Positions 1 to 5,203 of a DNA stretch of 5,676 nucleotides are shown one piece after another; position 1 is the first letter of the stretch; every line of letters begins with the position of its first letter. The position numbers were made by a program, and so were the translations under genes. This stretch comes from Sphingomonadales bacterium (GTDB taxonomy: Bacteria; Bacteroidota; Bacteroidia; UBA7662). The stretch covers positions 1-5,676 of the forward strand of contig VHBD01000098.1 of assembly GCA_016872125.1 (NCBI GenBank). Direction: 5' to 3'. The notes beneath the pieces were generated by a model, which was not told the origin of the DNA, did not search any database, and was given only the letters and a program-made list of their open reading frames with translations.

Positions 1-705
1 TGCATGCCCATGAACTGGACCGATGCAATTCGGTGTTATCACGAAGACAGCCTGCGTGAACACGGGGTATTGCCGTGGCATACGGTCACGGTGTATCGTC
101 GCTTGGTGAACGCTTTTGCAAAGGGGGATGCAGGTGCGGTTTGCCGTCATGCGGCGGATTTGGGCCATTATTTGGCAGATGCCCACGTTCCCCTGCACTT
201 GTGTTCCAATTATAACGGGCAATTTACCGGGCAACATGGGATTCATGCCTTGTTGGAGAGTCGCATCCCTGAATATTTTATCGATCAAATGCTCCTGCCT
301 TTCCAACGTCCTCGATGGATACCCGATGTGCGTTTGTCGATTTGGGATATTATTCGGGAAAGTTCTGCGCCCATGGCGAGTGTTTTTGACTGTGAACGGA
401 GATGTCGAACCACCGTGCCTATCTCTTTGCAATTTTCCCCAATCCAACAAAGGTCGCTCTTGGTGCGCAAGGAGTCCAAAGAATTTGTGCGGTGTTACGA
501 TCAATGCCTGGGCGGGTTAATGGGCCAAAGATTATCCGCTTCGATCCAAAACGTGGCCTCTTGGTGGTGGAGTGCCTGGATCGAGGCTGGTCAGCCAGCG
601 GGATTGCGCGCCAAAGCGTTGGATTACCCCGAAGAAAGACCAGAACCGGATTCTTTGTTGCGTACCCCCCATTTGGGTCAATCCAAGCAAAGTTGTGAGG
701 ATTGA
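1..705 (+). CDS. Zinc-dependent phospholipase C / S1-P1 nuclease-like protein, 5' partial
   Basis: This reading frame is open to the left edge, and homologues as I know them have about 60-70 more residues before the first conserved block, so the gene is cut by the window and the ATG at 4 is probably internal. Numbering from that ATG, the block HGVLPWH (residues 20-26) is followed by GHYLADAHVPLH (54-65), NYNGQ (69-73) and GIHALLESRIPE (79-90). The pattern H55-x3-D59-x5-H65, then H81-x3-E85, matches the trinuclear zinc ligand layout of the phospholipase C/S1-P1 fold. A C-terminal helix with WWWSAWIEAGQP (187-198) is also typical of Bacteroidota members. The protein probably hydrolyses phosphodiester or phospholipid substrates outside the cytoplasm, but the signal peptide region is not visible and the substrate is unknown. 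Alternative frames in 116-520 and 402-698 are shadows, because the family motifs continue in one frame to the stop. Confidence 0.85.
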   Translation, partial: CMPMNWTDAIRCYHEDSLREHGVLPWHTVTVYRRLVNAFAKGDAGAVCRHAADLGHYLADAHVPLHLCSNYNGQFTGQHGIHALLESRIPEYFIDQMLLPFQRPRWIPDVRLSIWDIIRESSAPMASVFDCERRCRTTVPISLQFSPIQQRSLLVRKESKEFVRCYDQCLGGLMGQRLSASIQNVASWWWSAWIEAGQPAGLRAKALDYPEERPEPDSLLRTPHLGQSKQSCED

Positions 706-725
706 TGAAGAATTCAGAAACCACC

Positions 726-1160
726 CTACGAAGAAATGCGTTCAACCCTGACTTTCCCTATGCCTTGAATGGGGATTTCGATTTGTTTGGCAGCCTCCGG
801 TGATAAGTCAATAAGGTGCGGAGAGGTTTTCGATAGCCTATCGTTGACTTCAAGTTCAATGGAGCATAGATTTCGAAGGTTGGTAACCCTAACCCTAGTC
901 CCCATGGGGAGAAATTTATGAGCAGCGCTTAACTTGTTACGATCGTATAGCGCACCGGATGCTGTGCGTCTTCCTTGAAATCTGGGAGCATAGACCGAAG
1001 CCGTTCCGGTCCAGGTGGGGTGCTTGAATTTGGCATCAGGTGGTTGCGGATGGATGAACGGATGCTCCAATGCCCCTACGGTAGGCATGTTCGCAAGGAT
1101 AAACCAAACGCCAAGGGCCCCGAGAAAAAACCTGATCTTCGAATATTTGTAGGCAATCAT
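726..1160 (-). CDS. RlpA-like exported double-psi beta-barrel protein with altered active-site residues
   Basis: The 144-residue product has a type I signal peptide: a basic start (K5, K8, R10), a hydrophobic run at 11-25, and likely cleavage after VGA at residue 30. The rest is one double-psi beta-barrel domain of the RlpA type: TGTASVYAP (51-59), FQGRRTASG (61-69), LSAAHKFLPMGTRVRVTNL (77-95), EVNDR (104-108) and LIDLSPEAA (116-124). RlpA proteins are septal/cell-wall lytic transglycosylases that cut glycan strands lacking stem peptides. The long form has a C-terminal SPOR domain, which is absent here. H81 and D107 fit the expected catalytic spacing, but the conserved Glu of TASGE is Ala70, and the Gly after NDR is Leu109. 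Activity is therefore uncertain, and it may only bind glycan. It faces the phospholipase-like gene tail to tail and is divergent from the cvpA-like gene. There is no SPOR domain or lipobox cysteine, so it is probably periplasmic or secreted. Confidence 0.85.
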   Translation of the reverse strand: MIAYKYSKIRFFLGALGVWFILANMPTVGALEHPFIHPQPPDAKFKHPTWTGTASVYAPRFQGRRTASGALYDRNKLSAAHKFLPMGTRVRVTNLRNLCSIELEVNDRLSKTSPHLIDLSPEAAKQIEIPIQGIGKVRVERISS

Positions 1161-1210
1161 CTTCCCAATATAAAGTGGTTTTCTTAATCTTTGATTTTTA
1201 GTTCAGAATA

Positions 1211-1696
1211 ATGTCGTTGCTTGAAGGAATTTGTGCCCTTGGATTGCTTTGGTCGATTTGGAAAGGTTACCAAGAAGGCTTGTTTGGAGTCCTTTTGCAG
1301 TGGTTTGGTTTAGCTTTTTCTTTGGCACTTGTTTGGTTGTTGCATCAGTCGATTTGGTGGAAGGATTGGGCAAGGGACATATCCGGTACCGATCAAGGGC
1401 CATGGGCGCAATGGGGCCTCTTGGTGGGAATCCTTCTGGGGGTGCAACTCGTCCTCATGGCTCTAAATGCTTTGATTTCAAAATTTTTCAAAATTATAGG
1501 CCTGGAAACCGCCTACCGTTGGGGAGGAGCCATGCTGGCGTTGCTGAAATGGGTGGTGATATTGTCATTGATTTTCCATTTAATCTCCCAAATTCCCGGC
1601 GGCTTATCCGTGCTAAAGTCCAAATTTCCATTCAGCGCGGCAGGTTTGCTGGACATGGGTAAAGCCATTTGGACGATGGGGACCTCTTTTTTCTAG
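1211..1696 (+). CDS. CvpA family inner-membrane protein
   Basis: The 161-residue product has the size and topology of CvpA-family proteins, with four hydrophobic segments at about 2-16, 24-45, 67-89 and 105-127. The family-like features are a short first helix followed by KGYQEGLFG (18-26), and a third-to-fourth-helix linker (GLETAYRWGGAMLALLKW, 97-114) resembling the usual conserved small-residue motif before the last helix. CvpA was named for a role in colicin V production in E. coli and has been linked to envelope stress tolerance, but its molecular function is not established. The ATG at 1211 has no Shine-Dalgarno sequence, only an A/T-rich leader, as is usual in Bacteroidota. It is the first gene of the plus-strand run and lies 35 bp before the amidotransferase gene. 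The C-terminal tail is short and not recognisable. Confidence 0.8.
   Translation: MSLLEGICALGLLWSIWKGYQEGLFGVLLQWFGLAFSLALVWLLHQSIWWKDWARDISGTDQGPWAQWGLLVGILLGVQLVLMALNALISKFFKIIGLETAYRWGGAMLALLKWVVILSLIFHLISQIPGGLSVLKSKFPFSAAGLLDMGKAIWTMGTSFF
1476..1495 (+). repeat. Perfect 10-bp tandem duplication inside the cvpA-like gene
   Basis: The unit TTTCAAAATT occurs twice with no gap (1476-1485 and 1486-1495). It encodes the cytoplasmic-looking linker ISKFFKII after the third membrane segment. Ten is not a multiple of three, so loss or gain of one unit would shift the frame and truncate or alter the last membrane helix. It may simply reflect A/T-rich Lys/Phe/Ile codons. Confidence 0.9.
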
Positions 1697-1731
1697 CCTA
1701 TTCTCGTTGATTTAAAGTAATCGGATTGGTT

Positions 1732-2337
1732 ATGACAAGGTTTCTCTTGATTGACAACCGGGATTCATTCACGTACAATTTGATGGCCTGGGTAATGAAA
1801 GAAGGTCACTGTTGCCGGGTATTGACGTGCGATGATCCAATGAATTCGGTTCAAGATGAAGAATGGGATGCCGCAATCCTGGGGCCAGGACCGGGAACTC
1901 CCGAGGAGGCAGGTTGGCTCATGGAATTTATCGCAAGGTATGCTGATACGAAGCCCATGCTGGGGGTCTGTCTGGGCCATCAAGCTTTGGGAATTCACTT
2001 TGGCTCGTCCTTGGTTCGAGCCAGGAGGCCTATGCATGGCAAAACGAGCATTCTTGTGGCAAACCCCATGTTGGAGAATCAAGGCGTGCGGTCAGGGTGG
2101 CCTATCGTTGATTCTTTGCATGGATTGGAGGTTATGCGTTATCATTCCCTAGTCCTGGACGCTGTTCCAAGGGAATTTGAATTGTTGGCCAGGGCCCAGG
2201 ATGACGGCTCCGTGCAAGCAATGCGCCATTGCAATCGGCCACTTTGGGGTTACCAGTTTCATCCCGAATCGATTCTTTCTCAAAAGCCGGATTTACTTTT
2301 GAGCATCTTCCTTCAAAGCCTGAATCTAAATGCTTAA
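1732..2337 (+). CDS. Glutamine amidotransferase, anthranilate / aminodeoxychorismate synthase component II (TrpG/PabA)
   Basis: This is a class I glutamine amidotransferase of 201 residues, the full family length. It hydrolyses glutamine and channels ammonia to a chorismate-using partner, for tryptophan (TrpE) or folate (PabB). Numbered from the ATG at 1732, it shows LLIDNRDSFTYNL (5-17), GPGPGTPEEAG (51-61), the nucleophile elbow GVCLGHQ with Cys80, MHGKTS (101-106), RYHSLV (136-141) and YQFHPES with His177 and Glu179, completing the catalytic triad. A TTG two codons upstream (1726) could also start the frame, but the ATG is the natural choice. Sequence alone does not separate TrpG from PabA, and no chorismate-binding subunit or other trp gene is in the window. 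The isolated setting makes an amphibolic or PabA-like role at least as likely, so no symbol is given. The 3' end overlaps nadK by 8 bp, suggesting translational coupling. Confidence 0.93.
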   Translation: MTRFLLIDNRDSFTYNLMAWVMKEGHCCRVLTCDDPMNSVQDEEWDAAILGPGPGTPEEAGWLMEFIARYADTKPMLGVCLGHQALGIHFGSSLVRARRPMHGKTSILVANPMLENQGVRSGWPIVDSLHGLEVMRYHSLVLDAVPREFELLARAQDDGSVQAMRHCNRPLWGYQFHPESILSQKPDLLLSIFLQSLNLNA

Positions 2338-3253
2338 GCCTGTGGATACCTTGTTGGTTTACGCAAGACCATCGATTGCTTTCAAAATGGAGGCCGTGCG
2401 CAAGCTCATGTCGGAAGCGGCGGGATTGTCGCTTGACCTGTGGTGGCATTCCAGCCTACGTGATATTCTCGCTGAAGGTTTTTCGGATCTCAAGCCTCTT
2501 TTTTTTGATCCCGTACAGCCCTGTCCTGATTCCATCCAAGGCAAGAAGGAACAGGCTTTGGTGTTAACCTTGGGGGGAGATGGCACCTTGCTGGATGCAG
2601 TCCAATTTGCGGTGAAATGGGATTTGCCGGTTTTTGGATTTCATTTGGGCAGACTGGGGTTCTTGAGTTCAGCCGGTGGTCCAGAGGATTTCGCAACGGC
2701 CTTATCGGCCATTCATCAAGGAGAAATTGAAATTGAACGCCGTAGTTTGGTAGAGTGCCGCTATCCCAAAGAGGGTTTTGGTTCAGATGAACACCGAGGA
2801 TTTGCCTTTGCATTGAATGAGATTGCCTTGCAACGACAGGGTGGTGGGCTCATGCGCATTACATGCGATGTGGACGGTGATATTTTGAACCATTACCAGG
2901 CCGATGGCCTGCTGATTTCTACCCCAACAGGCTCCACGGCGTACTCAATGAGTTGTGGAGGCCCTATCATTTTGCCACAAAGCAGGGTCTTCTTGATCAC
3001 TCCAGTAGCCGGTCATCAATTGGGGATACGCCCCGTTATCCTGCCGGATACCTGCATTCTGCGTTTAAAAACACCTTCAGAGGGAGCGGCCTGTAATTTG
3101 ATGATTGATGGAAAGTCCTTGGATTGGAGAGGCCATGGTTCATTGGAAATTCGCCGATACGAAAAAAACCTCGCTCTGGCTCGTTTTAAAGGCTATTCGG
3201 ATTTTCAACCTTTGAAGACCAAACTCTTGTGGGGTTTGGACCTTCGTGGTTGA
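2330..3253 (+). CDS. nadK: NAD kinase
   Basis: The 307-residue product phosphorylates NAD to NADP in the cytoplasm using ATP or polyphosphate. The signature motifs are in order: the glycine-rich LGGDGTLLDA (81-90), whose Asp is the catalytic base; GRLGFLS (107-113); ALNE (161-164), which contacts the adenosine part of NAD; ADGLLISTPTGSTAYSMSCG (191-210), the second nucleotide-binding motif; and a late RPVILPD (234-240). Length and motif order are those of bacterial NAD kinases. Two local departures are visible: FGFHLGRLG replaces the more usual GIN-x-G-x-LG form at 102-110, and PVAGHQL (225-231) replaces the common PIAPHxL. Neither removes a known catalytic residue. Its ATG (2330) lies inside the end of the amidotransferase gene, whose stop is at 2335-2337, so reinitiation is likely. 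In Bacteroidota nadK commonly sits upstream of the PorG-like/uppS block, as here. Confidence 0.95.
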   Translation: MLKPVDTLLVYARPSIAFKMEAVRKLMSEAAGLSLDLWWHSSLRDILAEGFSDLKPLFFDPVQPCPDSIQGKKEQALVLTLGGDGTLLDAVQFAVKWDLPVFGFHLGRLGFLSSAGGPEDFATALSAIHQGEIEIERRSLVECRYPKEGFGSDEHRGFAFALNEIALQRQGGGLMRITCDVDGDILNHYQADGLLISTPTGSTAYSMSCGGPIILPQSRVFLITPVAGHQLGIRPVILPDTCILRLKTPSEGAACNLMIDGKSLDWRGHGSLEIRRYEKNLALARFKGYSDFQPLKTKLLWGLDLRG

Positions 3254-3279
3254 TTTTGCGTTTTTTGGGGGTATTTTCG
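3250..3279 (+). promoter_or_regulatory. Candidate Bacteroidota sigma-ABfr-type promoter for the PorG-like/uppS block
   Basis: A TTG at 3250-3252 is followed after exactly 19 bases by TATTTTCG (3272-3279), which matches the Bacteroidota -7 consensus TAnnTTTG at all but one position. The spacing is what is expected between the -33 and -7 elements. The element overlaps the nadK stop codon and would start transcription about 15 bases before the ATG at 3301. The match is short and lies in A/T-rich DNA, so chance occurrence is possible. Confidence 0.35.
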
Positions 3280-3281
3280 CC

Positions 3282-3293
3282 TTTTAGCTAAAA
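3282..3293. repeat. Perfect 12-bp palindrome TTTTAGCTAAAA upstream of the first PorG-like gene
   Basis: The sequence TTTTAGCTAAAA equals its own reverse complement over all 12 bases and ends 7 bases before the ATG at 3301. It follows the candidate -7 element, about where transcription would begin, so it could be an operator for a small dimeric regulator. It has no loop and no G/C-rich stem, so it is not an intrinsic terminator. No regulator family can be assigned from it. Confidence 0.4.
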
Positions 3294-3300
3294 TAATTGC

Positions 3301-4272
3301 ATGAAATTCTCCAGAAAATTCAACTTTTTGTGCTTGCTGTTCTCGGTAGGCCTGGGGTACGCTGCGTGGTCTCCAGCTTTTGGTCAATACAGAGAATATG
3401 GGTTTAATTTGTATTCAACCCACTACATAGGAGATTTGACGCATGCGAATAATTTTTATTACAGCACCAGAGGCGGAGTTGGCGCCCATTTTCGTCGGCA
3501 TTTGACCAAAAACATCTCATTGCGGGCGGATGTCAACTTTGCGATGCTCGCCGGCGCAGACAACAGTCCTCGTTTGCGCAGGCTCAGTGAACAAGCGTTC
3601 AACGATACTTCGAGATATTTTAAAGGACCGTTAACAGAATATTTTCAAGTCGACACCGTTAGCCGTACAGTAACTGCGGTCCGTGGTGATGTGAATCTGC
3701 GAAATCTTAGTTTTCGAGCACTTCTATCGGAGTTCTCTGTAGTGGCTGAATACAAATTTGGCGAATTCATGATCAACAGCTCGGTAACAAGGGCCAATTT
3801 CTATGTCTTTGGTGGATTCAATGTTTACAATTTCGATACCCAAGGGAAATCAGCCATTGATTCCGTAAAATGGGTGAGTCTCAAAGATATCACCACGGAG
3901 GGTCAGGGTTTGGAAAATTACTACGAAACGAAAGAATTCCGTTCCACGCAGATTGGCATTCCCTTGGGAATCGGAGTACGTTGGACCGTAGATAAATATA
4001 CACGTTTCGCCGCGGAGGCAGGATATCGAATCTTGTTCACCGATTACCTTGATGACGTAAGCGGTAAATATGTAAATCCGGATGTAATTGGCTCAGTTCA
4101 TGGGCAACAAGCCTCTGAGTTTGTGGATCGTACCAGACAATTACACCCTTGGCTAAAGCCCAATGCCTTGGGTTCAGCAAGAGGGAATACCAACGGCTTG
4201 AACGACGGCTACTTGTTTATTGGATTGAGTTTATCAAGGGTTATTTATCCAAACGATTGTCCAAGGCTTTGA
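3301..4272 (+). CDS. DUF6089/PorG-like outer-membrane beta-barrel protein, copy 1
   Basis: The 323-residue product begins with a signal peptide (basic MKFSRK, hydrophobic 8-22, likely cleavage after AFG at 28) and then Gln29. The mature part alternates short amphipathic strands with polar loops, as in an outer-membrane beta-barrel. DUF6089 signatures are present: YIGDL near the mature N-terminus (42-46), RNLSFRALLSEFSVVAEY (134-151), TEGQGL (199-204), TDYLDDVSGKY (247-257) and RGN-x5-NDGY (294-304). The family includes PorG of Porphyromonas gingivalis, an outer-membrane component associated with the PorK/PorN ring of the type IX secretion system, encoded next to uppS as here. A PorG-like role is therefore inferred from family and position, not proven. 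The region 85-131 is a long polar insertion between strands, probably a surface loop. Apart from Cys11 in the signal peptide the only cysteine is Cys320, three residues from the end. The ATG follows an A-rich leader. Confidence 0.88.
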   Translation: MKFSRKFNFLCLLFSVGLGYAAWSPAFGQYREYGFNLYSTHYIGDLTHANNFYYSTRGGVGAHFRRHLTKNISLRADVNFAMLAGADNSPRLRRLSEQAFNDTSRYFKGPLTEYFQVDTVSRTVTAVRGDVNLRNLSFRALLSEFSVVAEYKFGEFMINSSVTRANFYVFGGFNVYNFDTQGKSAIDSVKWVSLKDITTEGQGLENYYETKEFRSTQIGIPLGIGVRWTVDKYTRFAAEAGYRILFTDYLDDVSGKYVNPDVIGSVHGQQASEFVDRTRQLHPWLKPNALGSARGNTNGLNDGYLFIGLSLSRVIYPNDCPRL

Positions 4273-4312
4273 TTCGGTCGCACCTTTTTTTGGGGTCTTT
4301 AAATCCTGCACA

Positions 4313-5176
4313 GTGGGCAACTATTTTAGGTTGAATACCAGGCAATTTGCCGTAATAATGGGTTTAATTTGGACCATAGGAGGATCCAGTTCAGGGCATG
4401 CTCAATGGCTTGAGATGGGAATTTCCTCTGGAGCAACTTCCTATGTGGGCGATATCCCGAATCCAGTGGGGACCTTTCAGTGGGGTGCAGCAGGCGCTGC
4501 TTATTCCAAATACAATTTTAATCCACATTGGGGTTTGAAGTTGCAATGGGGAGTGCACCGCATCCACGCGGCAGATTCCTTGTCCGGGGTGGCCTCTCGC
4601 GACACCATCAATTTGAGTTTTCGGAACAATATTCAATCTGCAACTTTAAATGTGGAATTCAACTTTTGGCCTTTTGTCCCTGGATCACGCAAAAAGAAAA
4701 GTGCCCCGTATGTGGGTTTGGGCATTGGCCGTATTTCGTTTGATCCTCAAGCTCGGTACCGGGGCGAATGGGTTTCTTTGCAACCTTTGGGGACCGAAGG
4801 CCAAGGCTTAGAGGATAAATCGGGATTGCAAGGCCTAGTGGAAAAGGAACGCTATGCCTTGAGTGCCTGGGCCTTCCCCGTGACTTTGGGCTTTCGTCAT
4901 AATTTGCGCGATAAGCACAGCTTGGGTGTAGAGTTTGTGTATTGTTATACCAGTACCGATTACCTTGACGATATCAAAGGCAAATTTGTGGATCCCTCAC
5001 TTTTGCGTTTGCACCGTAATGGAATGGCAGCGGATTTATCCGATCGCAGTTGGGAAAATGGGCATACGGTTCGCTCTCCAGGAACCCAACGGGGAGTGAA
5101 CGCCTACAACGATGCGTATTGGTCCCTGATGGTGAATTATTCGTACAGTATACCATCCCGGCGTTGCCGGATGTAA
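4313..5176 (+). CDS. DUF6089/PorG-like outer-membrane beta-barrel protein, copy 2 (non-ATG start)
   Basis: This is a diverged paralogue of the preceding gene, 40 bp downstream. From the GTG at 4313 it is 287 residues. It has a signal peptide with a hydrophobic run at 12-23, likely cleavage after GHA at 30, and Gln31 as the first mature residue. Shared family marks are SYVGDI (43-48), APYVGLGIGRISFDP (131-145), TEGQGL (161-166), TDYLDDIKGKF (215-225) and RG-x3-YNDAYW (260-270). Compared with copy 1 it lacks the long loop after the second strand pair and ends in RRCRM, with Cys285 two residues from the end; a second cysteine is Cys211. No ATG gives a full signal peptide: the first in-frame ATG (4358) would remove the basic start. 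GTG 4313 or TTG 4331 are the possible starts, and TTG would give the compact MNTRQF start. It is probably an outer-membrane protein, and a role in type IX secretion is inferred from the family. It shares its reading frame with uppS. Confidence 0.85.
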   Translation: MGNYFRLNTRQFAVIMGLIWTIGGSSSGHAQWLEMGISSGATSYVGDIPNPVGTFQWGAAGAAYSKYNFNPHWGLKLQWGVHRIHAADSLSGVASRDTINLSFRNNIQSATLNVEFNFWPFVPGSRKKKSAPYVGLGIGRISFDPQARYRGEWVSLQPLGTEGQGLEDKSGLQGLVEKERYALSAWAFPVTLGFRHNLRDKHSLGVEFVYCYTSTDYLDDIKGKFVDPSLLRLHRNGMAADLSDRSWENGHTVRSPGTQRGVNAYNDAYWSLMVNYSYSIPSRRCRM

Positions 5177-5203
5177 AGGTTAAGGCATCATTATTGCAAA
5201 GTT

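Noticed and set aside
116..698. Two alternative plus-strand frames over the phospholipase-like gene (116-520 and 402-698), raising the idea of a frameshift
   Set aside because: The frame ending at 705 carries the family motifs from the zinc ligands through the C-terminal WWWSAWIEAGQP without a break. The other frames show nothing recognisable.
698..735. Intrinsic terminator between the convergent genes at 705/726
   Set aside because: No G/C-rich hairpin followed by a T run is visible on either strand in the 20-bp gap.
1161..1210. Divergent promoters between the rlpA-like and cvpA-like genes, with AATCTTTG at 1186-1193 as a -7 element
   Set aside because: The match has one mismatch and no TTG at the right distance upstream, and no convincing element was found on the other strand. 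A promoter must be near but cannot be placed.
3253..3270. T-rich stretch after nadK as a terminator
   Set aside because: The T run at 3261-3266 has no stable stem before it, and the region fits a promoter better.
4273..4312. Small regulatory element between the two PorG-like genes
   Set aside because: The 40-bp gap has a T run but no hairpin, palindrome or promoter match.
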